A stretch of DNA of 64,000 nt from Leptodontidium sp. MPI-SDFR-AT-0119 (lineage: Eukaryota > Ascomycota > Leotiomycetes > Helotiales > Leptodontidiaceae), in the NCBI GenBank assembly GCA_020726505.1, contig JAHLEZ010000027.1, positions 558,001 to 622,000 on the forward strand, given 5' to 3'. The notes beneath the pieces are model-generated. The model worked only from the letters and a program-made list of their open reading frames with translations. It did no database searches and was not told the DNA's origin. Position numbers and translations under genes: made by a program. Below, piece by piece: positions 23,401 to 34,869 of this stretch. The number at the start of each line of letters is the position of its first letter. Position 1 is the first letter of the stretch.

Positions 23401-24019
23401 AAAAGGAAGGCAGGGACAACTATTGTCGTATTTGGCAGATAATTACTACTTTGTTCTATAAGGGACACTAGATAGTAAGATTATAACGGATCTCGATTTT
23501 GGCGGGGTGCCTAATCAGCCCTACACGGCGTTAGCGCTTAGCTAAGACTAATCCTATGTAAGTAAGGGTTAAGGCTATATTTAGTCTAAAAATAGGAACA
23601 AACATCTTATATATAATTCTTATTTCCTCTATTATATTAATACCTTTTTCCTTAAACTTTAATATCTCTTTACTCTTACAACAACTCGCCACTATGTCGC
23701 ACTACAGTCAAAGACAACAGCAACAGCCTTACTATCAACTACCTCCTAGCCAGCCACAAGGCCAACCGCAATACGTCCAACAGCAGCAGGCTTATCCACC
23801 ACCTCAGTAGCCTCGTATAAGCATCCCCGATTTTTGACGATAGGAGCACTCACTGACAATCGCGTTTCTGGTTGCTATTGGGCAGGTCATTGAGACGGTG
23901 TGGGGATCGGGGCGGGAGAGATTGGTGTACCTTAGGTAGCATGCGAATTCAATATTTATGTTAAATAAGGACAATCGAATAATTAGGCCAGGTCAGCGTT
24001 AAATTTCCGAGCCAGACAT
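23401..24019. other. Gap with a Gln/Pro-rich 38-codon open frame
   Basis: Sequence between the Gypsy fragment and an ankyrin remnant. An ATG at 23694 in good context opens a 38-codon frame very rich in Gln, Pro and Tyr, ending at a TAG at 23808. The stop could have come from CAG. It might be the first exon or 5' end of a lost gene or gag. Otherwise I see nothing coding. Confidence 0.35.
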
Positions 24020-24455
24020 CTACCTCGCCACATCTCTTGACACCCTCCATTTAGGTTTTGGTTTGGGTTGTTGGGGTACATATCTTCTAGCTGAGATTGA
24101 AGATGAAGATGGGTCTATTCGATCCCCTTTGCTTAAATAATATCGAGAACAAAGTCGAGACCACTTAGATTGCGGTTTGTCCTCCAAATGCTTACTGTTC
24201 TCCACCACAGCACCCTTCTCTACGCTCTTTGCTCCACGCCCCTCTTTCACAGCCTCGTCTCTTTTCCTCTTCGCTATCTCCATTACCTCCGGCGCAAATA
24301 CGTTTGTATTATAAAGAAGTCGCCCATTAAAAGGATCGGCTCCATGGTGAAGAAGCAACATCATCAAGCCAGTTTCTTGCTACAGACGTACTACCGCGTA
24401 GTGCATTGTGAAGGCGGTCATTTTACCCGGGCTACGCCAGATCAAGTGCTGCCTA
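24020..24455 (-). pseudogene. Ankyrin-repeat gene remnant
   Basis: On the minus strand the frame reads an ankyrin-type helix-loop (LLLHHGADPFNGR) from about 24367. A basic, unstructured tail then runs to a stop at 24020. Upstream of 24367 the same frame continues through FTMHYAVVRL, broken by one TAG that fits a CAG-to-TAG change. Further upstream a small TIR element interrupts the sequence. I read it as the 3' end of a decayed ankyrin-repeat gene rather than an intact small protein, although the last 115 codons are open. Confidence 0.5.
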
Positions 24456-24624
24456 CAGTAGGGTGCAAAAAGTGTATGCACCCCCCCTTGAAAGTCTAAC
24501 TATAGGAGGTCAAGCGGTTACTAAAGAAAGTTAGAGGTGGCTGACAGCTAACCTCAAGAAGTCAAGCGGCTACTCGGCTCGGTTAGACCGCAAGGGGGGT
24601 GCAGACACTTTTTGCACCCTACTG
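24456..24624. mobile_element. 169 bp MITE with about 35 bp TIRs and TA target duplication
   Basis: Both ends begin CAGTAGGGTGCAAAAAGTGT, in inverted orientation, and continue with a C-rich TGCACCCCCC stretch ending TTG. The arms differ at about two positions. TA flanks both sides (24454-24455 and 24625-24626), as expected for a Tc1/mariner-type non-autonomous element. The interior has no coding capacity. Confidence 0.85.
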
Positions 24625-26140
24625 TATGGATGAGATCGTGGAAGCCTTGGCCAAAGCTTTGGCCAAGGGCTGGGCGACCCTAGGCAGAACATTTACCACC
24701 TTCTAGATGCAGATAGATCGCTAGCTTACTAGTACAGATTGCGGTGCGAGACGATTAGATTGTGATAGAGGCAATTTATCATTTGCAGTATGCAGTTCAG
24801 GGCATTGCATTGCACTGCAGCTGCGGCAGGGTATGTATGTGTTTGATTGGATGGATGTTCGTATTGCTTTACTTGCTTGAATGGCCTCATTGGCGAAGGA
24901 AGCCTTGTGGGTTTATATGATCATTTCGTCTGCTTCCGTATATGTACAGTACAGTGAAATTCCAACCAGATCAATTGCTCTGAATGAATGTTGGCGGGTG
25001 GATAATTACAGCTTCATTCATGATGAGATGAAGTCCTTTCTTTCTTCCAGAAGGTTCAAATCGAATTTTGATTCAATTACGTACCAAGGTCCCCCAGCTC
25101 CTCCCATAACCCTCGGCCTTCCCCACGGACTTTCCTCCTTCATGACCCCGTGACCCTGCCCCGCCTTTACTCAAGCGGCGCAGGCCTAAATACCATTTAT
25201 CTAATGCTTTATATCTTATTTAATTACGTTAGTTCAATTCAAGAAAACTATTTTAATTAAATTTTAAGTTTTAAGAATATACTTCGTATACAAGTGATCA
25301 CCACTTAAAAACAGCCTGAAGGCAAGTACGTTTCCAATTATCGTAAGCGTGATATTCTAAAACAAGAGGCTCTATCCGAGAATTAATGTATCCTTTATGT
25401 TTAGGGTCAAGGGGGTTCCTCCTCTAATATTATTTATATATGATATCTGGTTTTTGGCCTTTTTTGGTGAACGCTGCAAGGCGCTCATAAAATGGTCAAG
25501 TTTCATGAATACAGCATTTGATGAGTCCATTGGTACAGCTCTAATAACATTCCACAGCATAAATGAAGAACTTTGCCAACCAGCAACCCTTATCTAGCTT
25601 GGTATCTTTTGATAGAACTTAGAAATCAGCTTCCGCTCAATTCTCGCCTCACAGAGATGGCAGTTACTCTGTCGTGGTTTTCCCAAGCCGCCTCGCTTAG
25701 CTGGCCGCCGACAGCCGACCCATAGACACCGCGTACAGGTGTTGTGTCTTCGCATCCCTCTGGAGAACTCTCGCGTCTGCAGAACACTCGTGATGTGCAA
25801 CTAAAAAATTACCTGGGAGCTGATGACGTAGATAACCCCGCTATGCTATATTTAGAACCCCTTTGGGCCTGAACAGGGTTAATTTTCAATAATGTTACAC
25901 AAAGCCTCAGGGGCATCCCTTGGGCCTCGGTAGCTGAAAGTTAGCCTGGCTACTCGCAACATTTCCAGCCACAGTCACTTTCCGACCGAAGCCGCATTTA
26001 GAAATCAGCCAGTTAAAGTTGAGGAAGCAAAAACACCACCCACAAGCCACTCATGTGAGGCGACATAGAGGCTTGGGGCTGAAACAGGAGATGCTCAATT
26101 TGGGAAGCCCACAGCCTCGCTGAAATACATCAAATTCCAT
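24625..26140. other. Intergenic, with one copy of a 41 bp dispersed repeat
   Basis: No confident gene. A 90-codon ATG frame at 24881-25153 has no recognisable feature. Positions 25138-25178 are nearly identical, in the same orientation, to 30248-30287 on the other side of the CorA-like gene. The stretch 25190-25280 is AT-rich. Confidence 0.45.
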
Positions 26141-29100
26141 ATGTTTAGTCCCCTTACGATCCCCAATGTTGGATCCTACAGTTCTGCCACCAAGATGAGC
26201 AACTCGACTGCTAGCTCGATGGATTATGCACACTGTCCGGAGTGTACTCGAGGGGCCGTCCTTGGAAAAGCCCATGGAACCAACTTTGATGACGGCCTCT
26301 TCCATTATTTCGGCTGTCTGAAATTTTCGGACCGTGAGGACTTTCTCGCCGCTCTGCCAAACGGAGACCAGTTGAAAACACGAATATTGGCCGAGCAGAC
26401 TCAGATCCTGAGACTGCGACAAATTTTCGAGGAGCAAGGGCGTCGAACAGGAGTAGGAAAACTGTTCCGGGAGTTCCAACAAGCCATCGCTGATCGATTC
26501 CCCAGGCCTATTGGCTACCCTGGCTCAGGACCTATAGCCCAGCAGCTCATTCACGAGCAGTTCGATTACGTGCAGCCCCATTACAGCCCGCTTGAGAATG
26601 AGGCCATTTCAAATGATTTGAAAGCAAATGTTATATGTCTCAAGAAAGGCTCGACAGACTCGGAATTTATACCCCACGAGGATCCACGCATCTTTGGGGA
26701 ATTCCCAAATCAACGTGTTCCACTCAGCCTCCTTCTCGAGAACAACCCTAACGATAACCCTTTGATGTGGAAGTGCGAAGAAACCATGATCAAATACTTC
26801 CACCTGCCGGCAAACAACATGTCGTGGGTAGAGGTGAGAAGGTTTGCAGTGTCATACTTGAATCATATTCTAATAGAATTTCAGGAAGCACTTGCTCGAT
26901 ACTACCATGAAGATACTCCTGACTTTAGTTCACCTTCTTGCAGAGGTCCCAGAGGCTCCAAGGGATCCAAAGTGCGAACTCTCTTGCAGCCACAATTCTG
27001 GAGAGATTTGCAGAATGGTGACAAAGTGGACTTGCCCCCTCATTCCCGGCACATGCGCCCTCACTGCCTCTCGATAAACATGGGTACGTACACCAGAATT
27101 AAAGTTCCTAACTTAACCACTGATCAACTCTCCAAGTCCACCGAAATGATGATACGATAAGGCAGAATAACATAGCAATATTTGTAAGTTTCAATGGTAA
27201 CCAAAGTTCCGAGTTCTAGCTAATTTGCTTGTAGATGCCATATCTTCATTGGGAAACTGAGAGGAACATGTCAAGAGCTGCAGATGCGGTCGGAGGAAGC
27301 CCTAACTCTGAACGAGTGCCTTTGCGTAATATCCACGAGCCTGTGGAGACACGAGCCCCTAAATCCGCCCTTGAAACCGATATAATGGGACAACTGAGAC
27401 CTAGAAGGAAGTGGCTATCGGGGAAGCTCCTCTTTCTGGCAGCTGCCCTCTATGAAGCAATGGATTCCTATACTGACCAAAAGCTCATGGAGATGAATCT
27501 CACATCTCGATCGCCATTACATCTGAGGCGGACTTTACACCAGTCTTTTCATTGGACCTTGAGAAATACTCGGACTCGAGCCAGGGACCAGATTGTTTAT
27601 CGCGAAACGTCGCCTTGGCCCCACGAAATACATCACGGGTGCACTATATCTTCGTGTGTCCGATGTACAGAGAATATCAAAATGATACCTCGTTTGGTAA
27701 TGGTTGACCAGCTGTGGATGTGGATCCTTGACGAAAGTAAGACAAGGACACTACTTGCAAATTTCCCACCTCGAGTCGTTTAGCTTACACTGATATTGTA
27801 GACACGATTATCACATGCTTCCCTAGGAGATGGGGGAGAGATGGACAAGATGCTTCCGCGGTCGACAGATGCATTCGTACAAGACTAGAAGCAGTGGGCG
27901 ACAACGAGATTCAGTCGGTATTTGATCTTGCTATCATCATAATGGACCAGTGTTCTAGGGTCTTTTTCGATAGGAACCGGTCCTTAGTTGCTCAGCCAGA
28001 CGTACTAGAAGCTTATGCAAAGACGATCGGGTGGGTGGTAAGTTGATTCCAGAACGAGAAACCTTGCATTTAGTTAGTAACACGCGGCAGGCTCATCAGC
28101 AAGAAATTGCAGAAGACTACTTCTGGGAATTCATGCGGTTGACTTCTGCAATGTACGAGCAGGTAGAGCCTGATCATGACATGGCAAGGGAGATGCAAAA
28201 AGCAATGGGCATCCATGCCCAGGAAATTTTGATTCGTGATATCAAGGGGATAATCAAAGAGCTATATATTATGATCCACATTAAGGAGCAGCAGCGGAAA
28301 ATGGCACAGGCCTTCGCGAAGCAACTCCACAGGCTCTCAAAGTCGTCGCAGCCGAAGACTCCGCAAGATATCTGGACCACCCACTCGGAAAGTATTGACA
28401 CGGAGCCCGGGAAATCTCGGCCGCCCCGGAACGAATCGTCAGGCGGCTATGATAGTCGATCATACCCTCATGCAGGTGCCGAGCATCTGCTAGAGAATCT
28501 CCAAAGCCACGCAGAGGAGCTGAGTTATCTCAAAACTACCGCAGAAGATGTATTTTCGTCCGTAAGTGTTGAAGCATTGGAATTTTACAAGCCATTTGCT
28601 CATTCGAAATCGTATAGCTCAGAATTCTACTTGAACTCAAGCAACAGCAATCTGCCATAGTAGAAGGACGTGCGACGACATGGCAAAATTTTAAGCAAGC
28701 CCGGTCTGTGATGGTCTTCACAGTCGTGACTTTGATTTTCGTCAGTTTTCCCTTTCCTTTATCATGCTCCAACACAGCGAGCGCATTATTCACGACTGAT
28801 TTAAATACTAGCTTCCCTTGTCGTTTTTCACCGGCTTTTTCGGCATGAATATCTCCGAGATGAGCGAAGGATGGCCGATCAGAGAAATCGTAAAAGTCAT
28901 GGGTAAGGGTTATCCATACACCTATCCTATATACTAATGAAATTTAGTATCTATATCCGTTTTGGTCATATCGATCTCTCTATTCCTTGCTTTCAGTGAC
29001 TTCGTGCGGGCCTCTCTTTCGATTACCTTTAACTTCGCTTGGACCTGGTTAATCATAAACACTTCCATCTATAACGCCTTTCACGCCGTCTCAGGACTGG

Positions 29101-29387
29101 GCCGAAATCCGGGGAGAAGTTTGAAACTCTTCGAGCGACAGACGATAAGTAGGATGAAGTTACAGCGCATGAGAGACGAGTTAGAATCTAGGGTAATGGA
29201 GGCGGAGGGGACTGCAATGGAGTTAGAGGAGCGCGAAAGGCCACAACAGCAGAATGAAATGAGAAAAGGGGGGCCGGTGTTGCCAAGAAAGCATCGTGAA
29301 TGGAGAAAGCAAGGCGAAAGGTTAAGAAATTTGAAACCTATCGGTAGGCAGCGGACCAGGGATTTGGAGATGACAGGGGCCGGATGA
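26141..29387 (+). CDS. CorA-like Mg2+-transporter-family membrane protein, nine exons
   Basis: Fungal CorA-superfamily protein: a large cytosolic N-terminal domain followed by the two-helix channel module. Exons: 26141-26833, 26885-27083, 27137-27183, 27235-27736, 27802-28037, 28091-28561, 28618-28740, 28812-28902 and 28948-29387, giving 933 residues. Family features: MPYLHWETE, MVDQLWMWILDE joined across an intron to TIITCFPRRWG, a helical stalk and TM1 (VMVFTVVTLIF). Next comes the signature GMN in FFGMNISEM, then TM2. The C-terminal tail is a charged coiled coil. The first intron is 51 nt without a stop, so retention would keep the frame. The start could also be the ATG at 26195. Many fungal relatives carry degenerate CorA domains and are not proven transporters. 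Confidence 0.85.
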
Positions 29388-30581
29388 GCTTCCATTAAGA
29401 AGTAATTACATATCACACAGAGGCTTGAAATTCAAATCGTACTCCAAATCTAACACAGGTTCCGTATTTCCAAACGACTCAGACTACAGCGTGGAGTCTG
29501 ACTTTCACGCCCGTCCCACTTCGGTTCTCAGTCGCAGTATGAAGCTTGATCTCTCCCGGCATCTCTGCAGTATCCTGACCATCAGACAGCTTGCCTCTGT
29601 GAAAGCAAATTGCTCTGCCATACCCCTCCCTGTCAGGACATTCCTCGCTTAAAAAGTAAGCAGAACTTACGACCTAACACCTCCTCGCGCCACCTCCAAA
29701 AGGAATCCCCTCCCAACCAATCTTCCTTCGTTCCCACATTTCCGGTCTGAAGTCTTCTGCCTCTTCACCCCAAGCGTCAGGTCAATCAATGCTGAATCGC
29801 ATACAAAAGGAATGAGAATCTAGATAGATCCCCTTCCTACCGAAAATCGGTTTGGTTTGGTTTGGATCCATCTTCTCCACCACCTCTCAGTAAAATCGTA
29901 TCCCTCAACGCAACCTTCTCATTCATTGGGGATTACCGCCACAATCCTGATGACTTACTTACTTTCATGTAAGCACCACTGCAGATACTCACATCTCCGC
30001 AGCTTGGCGAAGTCATTAACAACGCTATTCGTAGGGGTGCCAAATTCGAGCACAATGTCCCGCAGTTTGGCGAAGACGTTTCGGATGTCTAGCAAGTAAG
30101 AAAATAGGACATCCATCCCAACAATCCACCAGCGTTCTCGTTTCTCAACTCTCTCAAATCCCCCGCGTCTCCTTCGCCACTTCATCCAGCAGCACGAACG
30201 TCCTTGCTTGCTTCCAGCTCCGGATCCTTCTTACTCACCGTCTAGCCTTCATGACCCCGTGACCCTGGCCCGCCTTTACTCAGCGGATGCAGCGAGTCTG
30301 GAAGAAAAAACGAGTCACGTGTGTCTCAGGTTGCAGGTTGCAGGGTGCAGGTTGACTGGCGGGGAGCTGATGCCCTGAACCCCGCGATCGCCACTGCCAC
30401 CGCGCGCTAAAGCTCAAAATAGCACCAAACCAATAAAAGTGCACGGTCGCCCACACCATGCCTGCCTGGAAAGGGCCGTGGTGATCTCCATTGCAGTGCC
30501 GGCACTTGGCACCTGGCACTGGCCATGTCTCAAAGTGTGGAGAAGACAAAGACAAGACAAGACAAGACAAGATCCAGGAAG

Positions 30582-30623
<42 letters not shown>

Positions 30624-31581
30624 AATTCGTCAATTTTACAGCTCCGCTCCAGATCGCCGTCCCCCGGACAAAGCGGAGTCAGTCATTTAACTTGCTTCAT
30701 CCTCCTTTTTTAATCAAAAGCAATTACTTCGTAAAGAGCCATCAAAGGTCCACGCATCTGATCCTTTCCCAAAAGAATCCAAGAAACTGAAAAATAACCA
30801 AAACCAACCCCCTTGTCATGCGCTCCAGGACCAAACCAGGAAACCAATTCACCGTTCCATCGCAGCCAACCATCCTCCACCCATGCATACATTCCACCAA
30901 TACAACAAACACCACACCTTAACAATCGGAGATTCCTCCTCAATCCAACCGTCCAGACCCACCCCACTTCCCCAACTACGATATGATATCTATTCCATCT
31001 CACTATCACTCCTAGCGCAGCCTCCGGGGAAGCATTGCGAACCATCAGCACAAGGTGCGGTGCCAATCGCGATCCTACCGTAGCGTAGCCTTGAAACGCC
31101 ATCTCCTCACAATCAAATCACTGTTCGGGAATCGGTCCGATTTCTGGTAAGCAGTACTGTTTTTTTCGTTCCGTTCAGTATTGAAACTCGTTTTTTTATG
31201 ACACCCTTGGTTTCTGACAAATTATACAGTAACAAAATACCAAGTAATCGTTTGCGCTGTTCTGCAAATCTAGACATATCATGGTTATTGAATTATTAGG
31301 TGTTGAAGTAGTAATGTTGAGAATAGGGTTCAGAGTCGGGAGGAAGTCACTGCTAAGCTCAGGAAATGCAAGACGCTGATCCCTTTCTACGCTGATCCTG
31401 ACTCTGCTCTGCCCGCCCGCGGTTGCCTCGCGATCTTCTCCTCTCTCTTGTAGAAAAAGAAAAAAAAAATCATACGGCAAGCTCCACCCTATGACATCCG
31501 CTGGCCTGTCCCACCGACACCCTCCCTCATCATGAAAAGAAAGCATTTTTTGCAACGGGAGAATGTGATTCATACTTGGTA
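29388..31581. other. Intergenic with simple repeats and a dispersed 40 bp repeat
   Basis: About 2.2 kb with no gene I can support. It contains the second copy of the 40 bp repeat (30248-30287). A run of AAGAC units lies at about 30547-30571, then a GACA tetranucleotide microsatellite at about 30582-30622. Open frames on either strand here (for example 30710-31102 minus and 31196-31603 minus) have no recognisable domain and atypical composition. Confidence 0.45.
30582..30622. repeat. GACA tetranucleotide microsatellite
   Basis: About ten consecutive GACA units, preceded by a short array of AAGAC units at about 30547-30571. The translated frames across it are artefacts of the repeat. Confidence 0.9.
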
Positions 31582-31756
31582 CAGGGTGTAATAATCCGAA
31601 CATTTTACGTCTGTGCTAAATGACCCACATTTTTACTAATCAAAAGATGGAAAAGGACAAATCGGATTGGCTCATTTGGTTGATACCCCATGTAAAGTGG
31701 GCATATTCTAGTACTCCGCACAGACGCAAAAAAAGGTGGGATTATTTGGGGGCATG
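31582..31756. mobile_element. Probable 175 bp MITE with imperfect TIRs and TA flanks
   Basis: The two ends are inverted: both contain ATAATCC, then a T-rich run, then GTCTGTGC, beginning at CA and flanked by TA on each side (31580-31581 and 31757-31758). The arms are about 35 bp with several mismatches. There is no coding content. The pattern fits a Tc1/mariner-like non-autonomous element, but the arms are diverged. Confidence 0.5.
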
Positions 31757-32013
31757 TACGAGGTATGATTGAGCGAGTGGCTGAAGTTAGGGTCCTGGCT
31801 TGAAAGCTTGGTGCGTTGGTGCGTTGGAATTGCCAATTTATTGGCAGTCAAGAGATCCTTTGTGTGGAGAAAGAAAATTAACGCAAGCTGTGCTTGTCTC
31901 GGAGAGTTCGGGCCTCAAAACTCAAAATATATTCAACACTCACCCGCCTTATTTCTGGAGTGGTCTGATTTTGAGAAACCAGATACTTTTCACCCGCTTA
32001 ACTGTCTACCACT

Positions 32014-33325
32014 ATGTCTCCACACGACTTTGTTCCCGCGTCTATCGTGTCACGTGATGTCGGCTCTCAACGTTCGAGAGTAGATGGCGGCTTATGCACG
32101 ACAGTGTCTATGCTTTGTATGTTTTGGTTAGCATTCATATTCGGTACACAAATGGAAGGAGAAGCCTTGTATCATCAATTCCTAACCACGTTTCAGGATC
32201 CCGCGCGAAGCGTTTGCACCTTAACAATTTGGCCCCTATCAACTGGATTCGACTCATCATCATTTTGCTCTACATCTTCGCGATATGCTTCGTCTTCACC
32301 GCTGCGATTTTGACGAGTGGGCTTGGTCTCACGTCGAATCGTGACTGCTTTACGGCTGTTTTCACCTGCCTCGTGTTTTACTTTGGCAACAAAATGATCA
32401 TGTACATGTTCCTGGTACGGTCCAAAAACCCTTTTCAGTGCCAATCAATGGTCCTGTCCCTGTTCATGAAGGCTGATCCGCTGCAGATTGAGCGTGCTCA
32501 CATCATTCGCGCCCCGTACGAAAGGAGAATTCATGACAAAGCCTGGGTCGCATGCATGTCCTTTCTTATCGTCGGCTTCGGTGCCATCGCAGTCATTGCC
32601 TTCGTGTGGCCAAATGCGGAGGTATCTACTCGGGACGGGAAATGCAGGATCGGCCAGCCTCTCAAGGTCACCATCCCTTTGCTCACATATGACATCGTTG
32701 TCAATGTCAGCCTCACAGCACTCTTCGTCCACTTCCTCTACCCATTTTTAGCCCCGAAAGGAAACAGAATTTCGCTGGGACAATCCTTGTCGTCTTTCAG
32801 GTTCGGCAGTCAACAACGGAAATCGCCTAATTGTTCACCAAACCAAGACCGTGTAACGGGAAGGCTACGAAGGCTGGTTGTGAAGACGGTGGTCGGAGGA
32901 GTCCTTGTTATGATTCCCACAGTGGCGAATCTGACGGGCGTGCTCATCACGAGAGGGCGAGAACAAGGATGGATGTGTCTCACTCTCTGTTCTCTTGACG
33001 GCAAGTCCCAATGGTCTATCCACCTCGTCATTCACGAACCAACTAACGCTACCTAGTCACCTGGACAGTTACCGTCGTTCATTGGTTGACTGTCAATAGC
33101 CAAGAGGTCGAGGATGACATACGCAGCTATCATGGCAACAATCCCAAGTTGCAGCCTTGTGCTATCGGCGACAATGTTGATCTATTCAAGAGCACTTTGA
33201 AATCAGCGGCGGAAGTTGAAGTGGTAGAGAGCGCAAGTTCGGCAACAATCATGCCGCCACCACAAGCCTACGGGACCAAGTCTATTCATCATGACACTGT
33301 GGAGCAACCTCTTGGCTCCATATGA
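32014..33325 (+). CDS. Fungal polytopic (about 7-TM) membrane protein
   Basis: Integral membrane protein with six to seven hydrophobic segments. Exons: 32014-32143, 32197-33000 and 33057-33325, giving 400 residues. Recognisable conserved pieces of a fungal-specific family: INWIRLIIILLYIF, ERAHIIRAPYERR, DGKCRIGQPLK and IPLLTYDIVVNV. The second intron begins GC rather than GT (GCAAGT donor, CTAAC branch, TAG acceptor). The frame and the following VTWTVTVVHWLT helix require it. The function of the family is not known to me, and a receptor-like role is only a guess. Its 3' 84 bases plus downstream DNA are duplicated at 56728, in RIP-damaged form. It is the last normal gene before the repeat compartment. 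Confidence 0.78.
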
Positions 33326-34833
33326 TAGCGCCTGGAATAGGTACTGTACATTTCGGAATCTGTAGTGGGGGTGTTGGGTGTTGTGGCACTTCTCGGATAA
33401 CTTAATCCCTAAATAATAATATCATTATTCATACCAACTCCTCCTCACTTGCAACCGTGCAAAGATACTTATTCGGTGCATATAATAATATCATATTGGC
33501 TCAAGATCCACGATTTTATGAGGATTGAGTCAACATCTACCAGGTCAGCTATGATGAACACAATGTGCTTGCGAGAGACCCCAAGGGAATGAGGCCGCGG
33601 TCTGAGTGCTGCCATATGGCAGGGGTAGGTAGCTCGGGTGAAGCTTGTTCTGCTCCGCTTATACTCTCTCCCCCTTTCCCAGCATTCTAAGATCCCCCAA
33701 ATACTAGTGCCATTGTCAATCGCTCATTAATTTGGTTTGAAATGAGGCAGCCTGCAGAGTCTAGTCTATTTTCTGGTGTAATCCTCTACAGGAAATTGTA
33801 ACCATTCAGTACCAGGCGGGCGGAAATAAGAGATTTACATTCAGTGTCGCCACAGTAACTTACCAGATCTCAAATTCCGATTTCCAGCCTTCGGGACCCC
33901 TGCCGATGAGCCTCGCTATAACTGAAAGGGTGGTGTAACTACCTGCGTGAATGAAACTACTTGCGTGAATAAAACTACTGGCGCGAGAACAAGTGGACCG
34001 TGTAATGAGGCGGCATCTGGCATACTAGACAGCATCGGCAGAACGGTCGGAATTAGAGCCAACGTCTAAATTGAATAACTCAAATGGCTCGGAAATCCGC
34101 TCGAATCAGCTAAAAATCCAATTCAAGTAAATAAGCTAAAAGTAAACGAAAGAAAGATTTATAATTAGAGGCAAGGTTTATGTTAAAAGGTAAGTCGTGT
34201 TTAATCACGTGACATCCAACTATCATCTCGTAAACAACTCTCTCTTAACGAGGATAACTTTATCGAACTACTCAACTAAAACACGAGTAAATTCAGTCCT
34301 GAGACTATCCCTTGATATTGTGGATTAAAAGGCATTATTTTGTAGTAGCTGATAGTAGTAGCGGCGATAGTTTTAATCAAGAGTTAAGATTTAGAGTTAA
34401 AACACCTTCGAGTTTACGAGATGCTGGAGTCGAAGATCGAAACAACGTCATCAAGAGCTGATCAAAGCTACCCTAACTAAAGCCAGCCAACGGTTAAGAA
34501 GGCTACTATCTCCTACTATCTATCCTTTAAATCCTAATCAAAATCGAGGAAAATATCATATTCGCGAACTGGACTATTCCGTTTATAAGTCGGCCACTTT
34601 ACTTTACCTCCTTTTCTACGAACGTATCACGTAAACCTAAGCAGATTCGACGTGTGTCTAACCTTTATCCCACTTCGACTTTTTTTTCCTAACTAGTCCT
34701 TTTATTTTTACAGACGCACTAAGACGAGTTATCGATTTAAAAGACTCTTCGATCGTTAGATCAATTTTGTGTATATACCACAACCTGAATAACGAGGCGG
34801 ACTAAGCCAATGCACATGTAAATCTATATCCTA
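33242..34833. repeat. Duplicated segment, copy 1 (less mutated)
   Basis: Begins inside the last exon of the 7-TM gene and runs to just before the 12 kb TIR element. It matches 56728-58058 along its whole length, except for about 260 bases (33332-33591) that the other copy lacks. Differences are overwhelmingly C-to-T and G-to-A from copy 1 to copy 2, the RIP signature. Apart from the gene tail it is non-coding. Confidence 0.88.
33937..33990. repeat. Three tandem 18 bp units
   Basis: Three imperfect copies of an 18-mer of the form AACTACYTGCGTGAATRA lie head to tail. The same triplet is present in the second copy of the duplicated segment at about 57170-57223, so it predates the duplication. 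Confidence 0.75.
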
Positions 34834-34869
34834 CTTATGCCAGCGTAAGTCCCCACCCCACCATTTGGA

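Noticed and set aside
24881..25153. 90-codon ATG frame
   Set aside because: No domain, no splice-supported extension, and it ends inside the dispersed 41 bp repeat; not enough to call a gene.
30280..30713. Open frames full of Thr-Asp-Arg-Gln or Cys-Leu-Ser-Val repeats
   Set aside because: They are translations of the GACA microsatellite.
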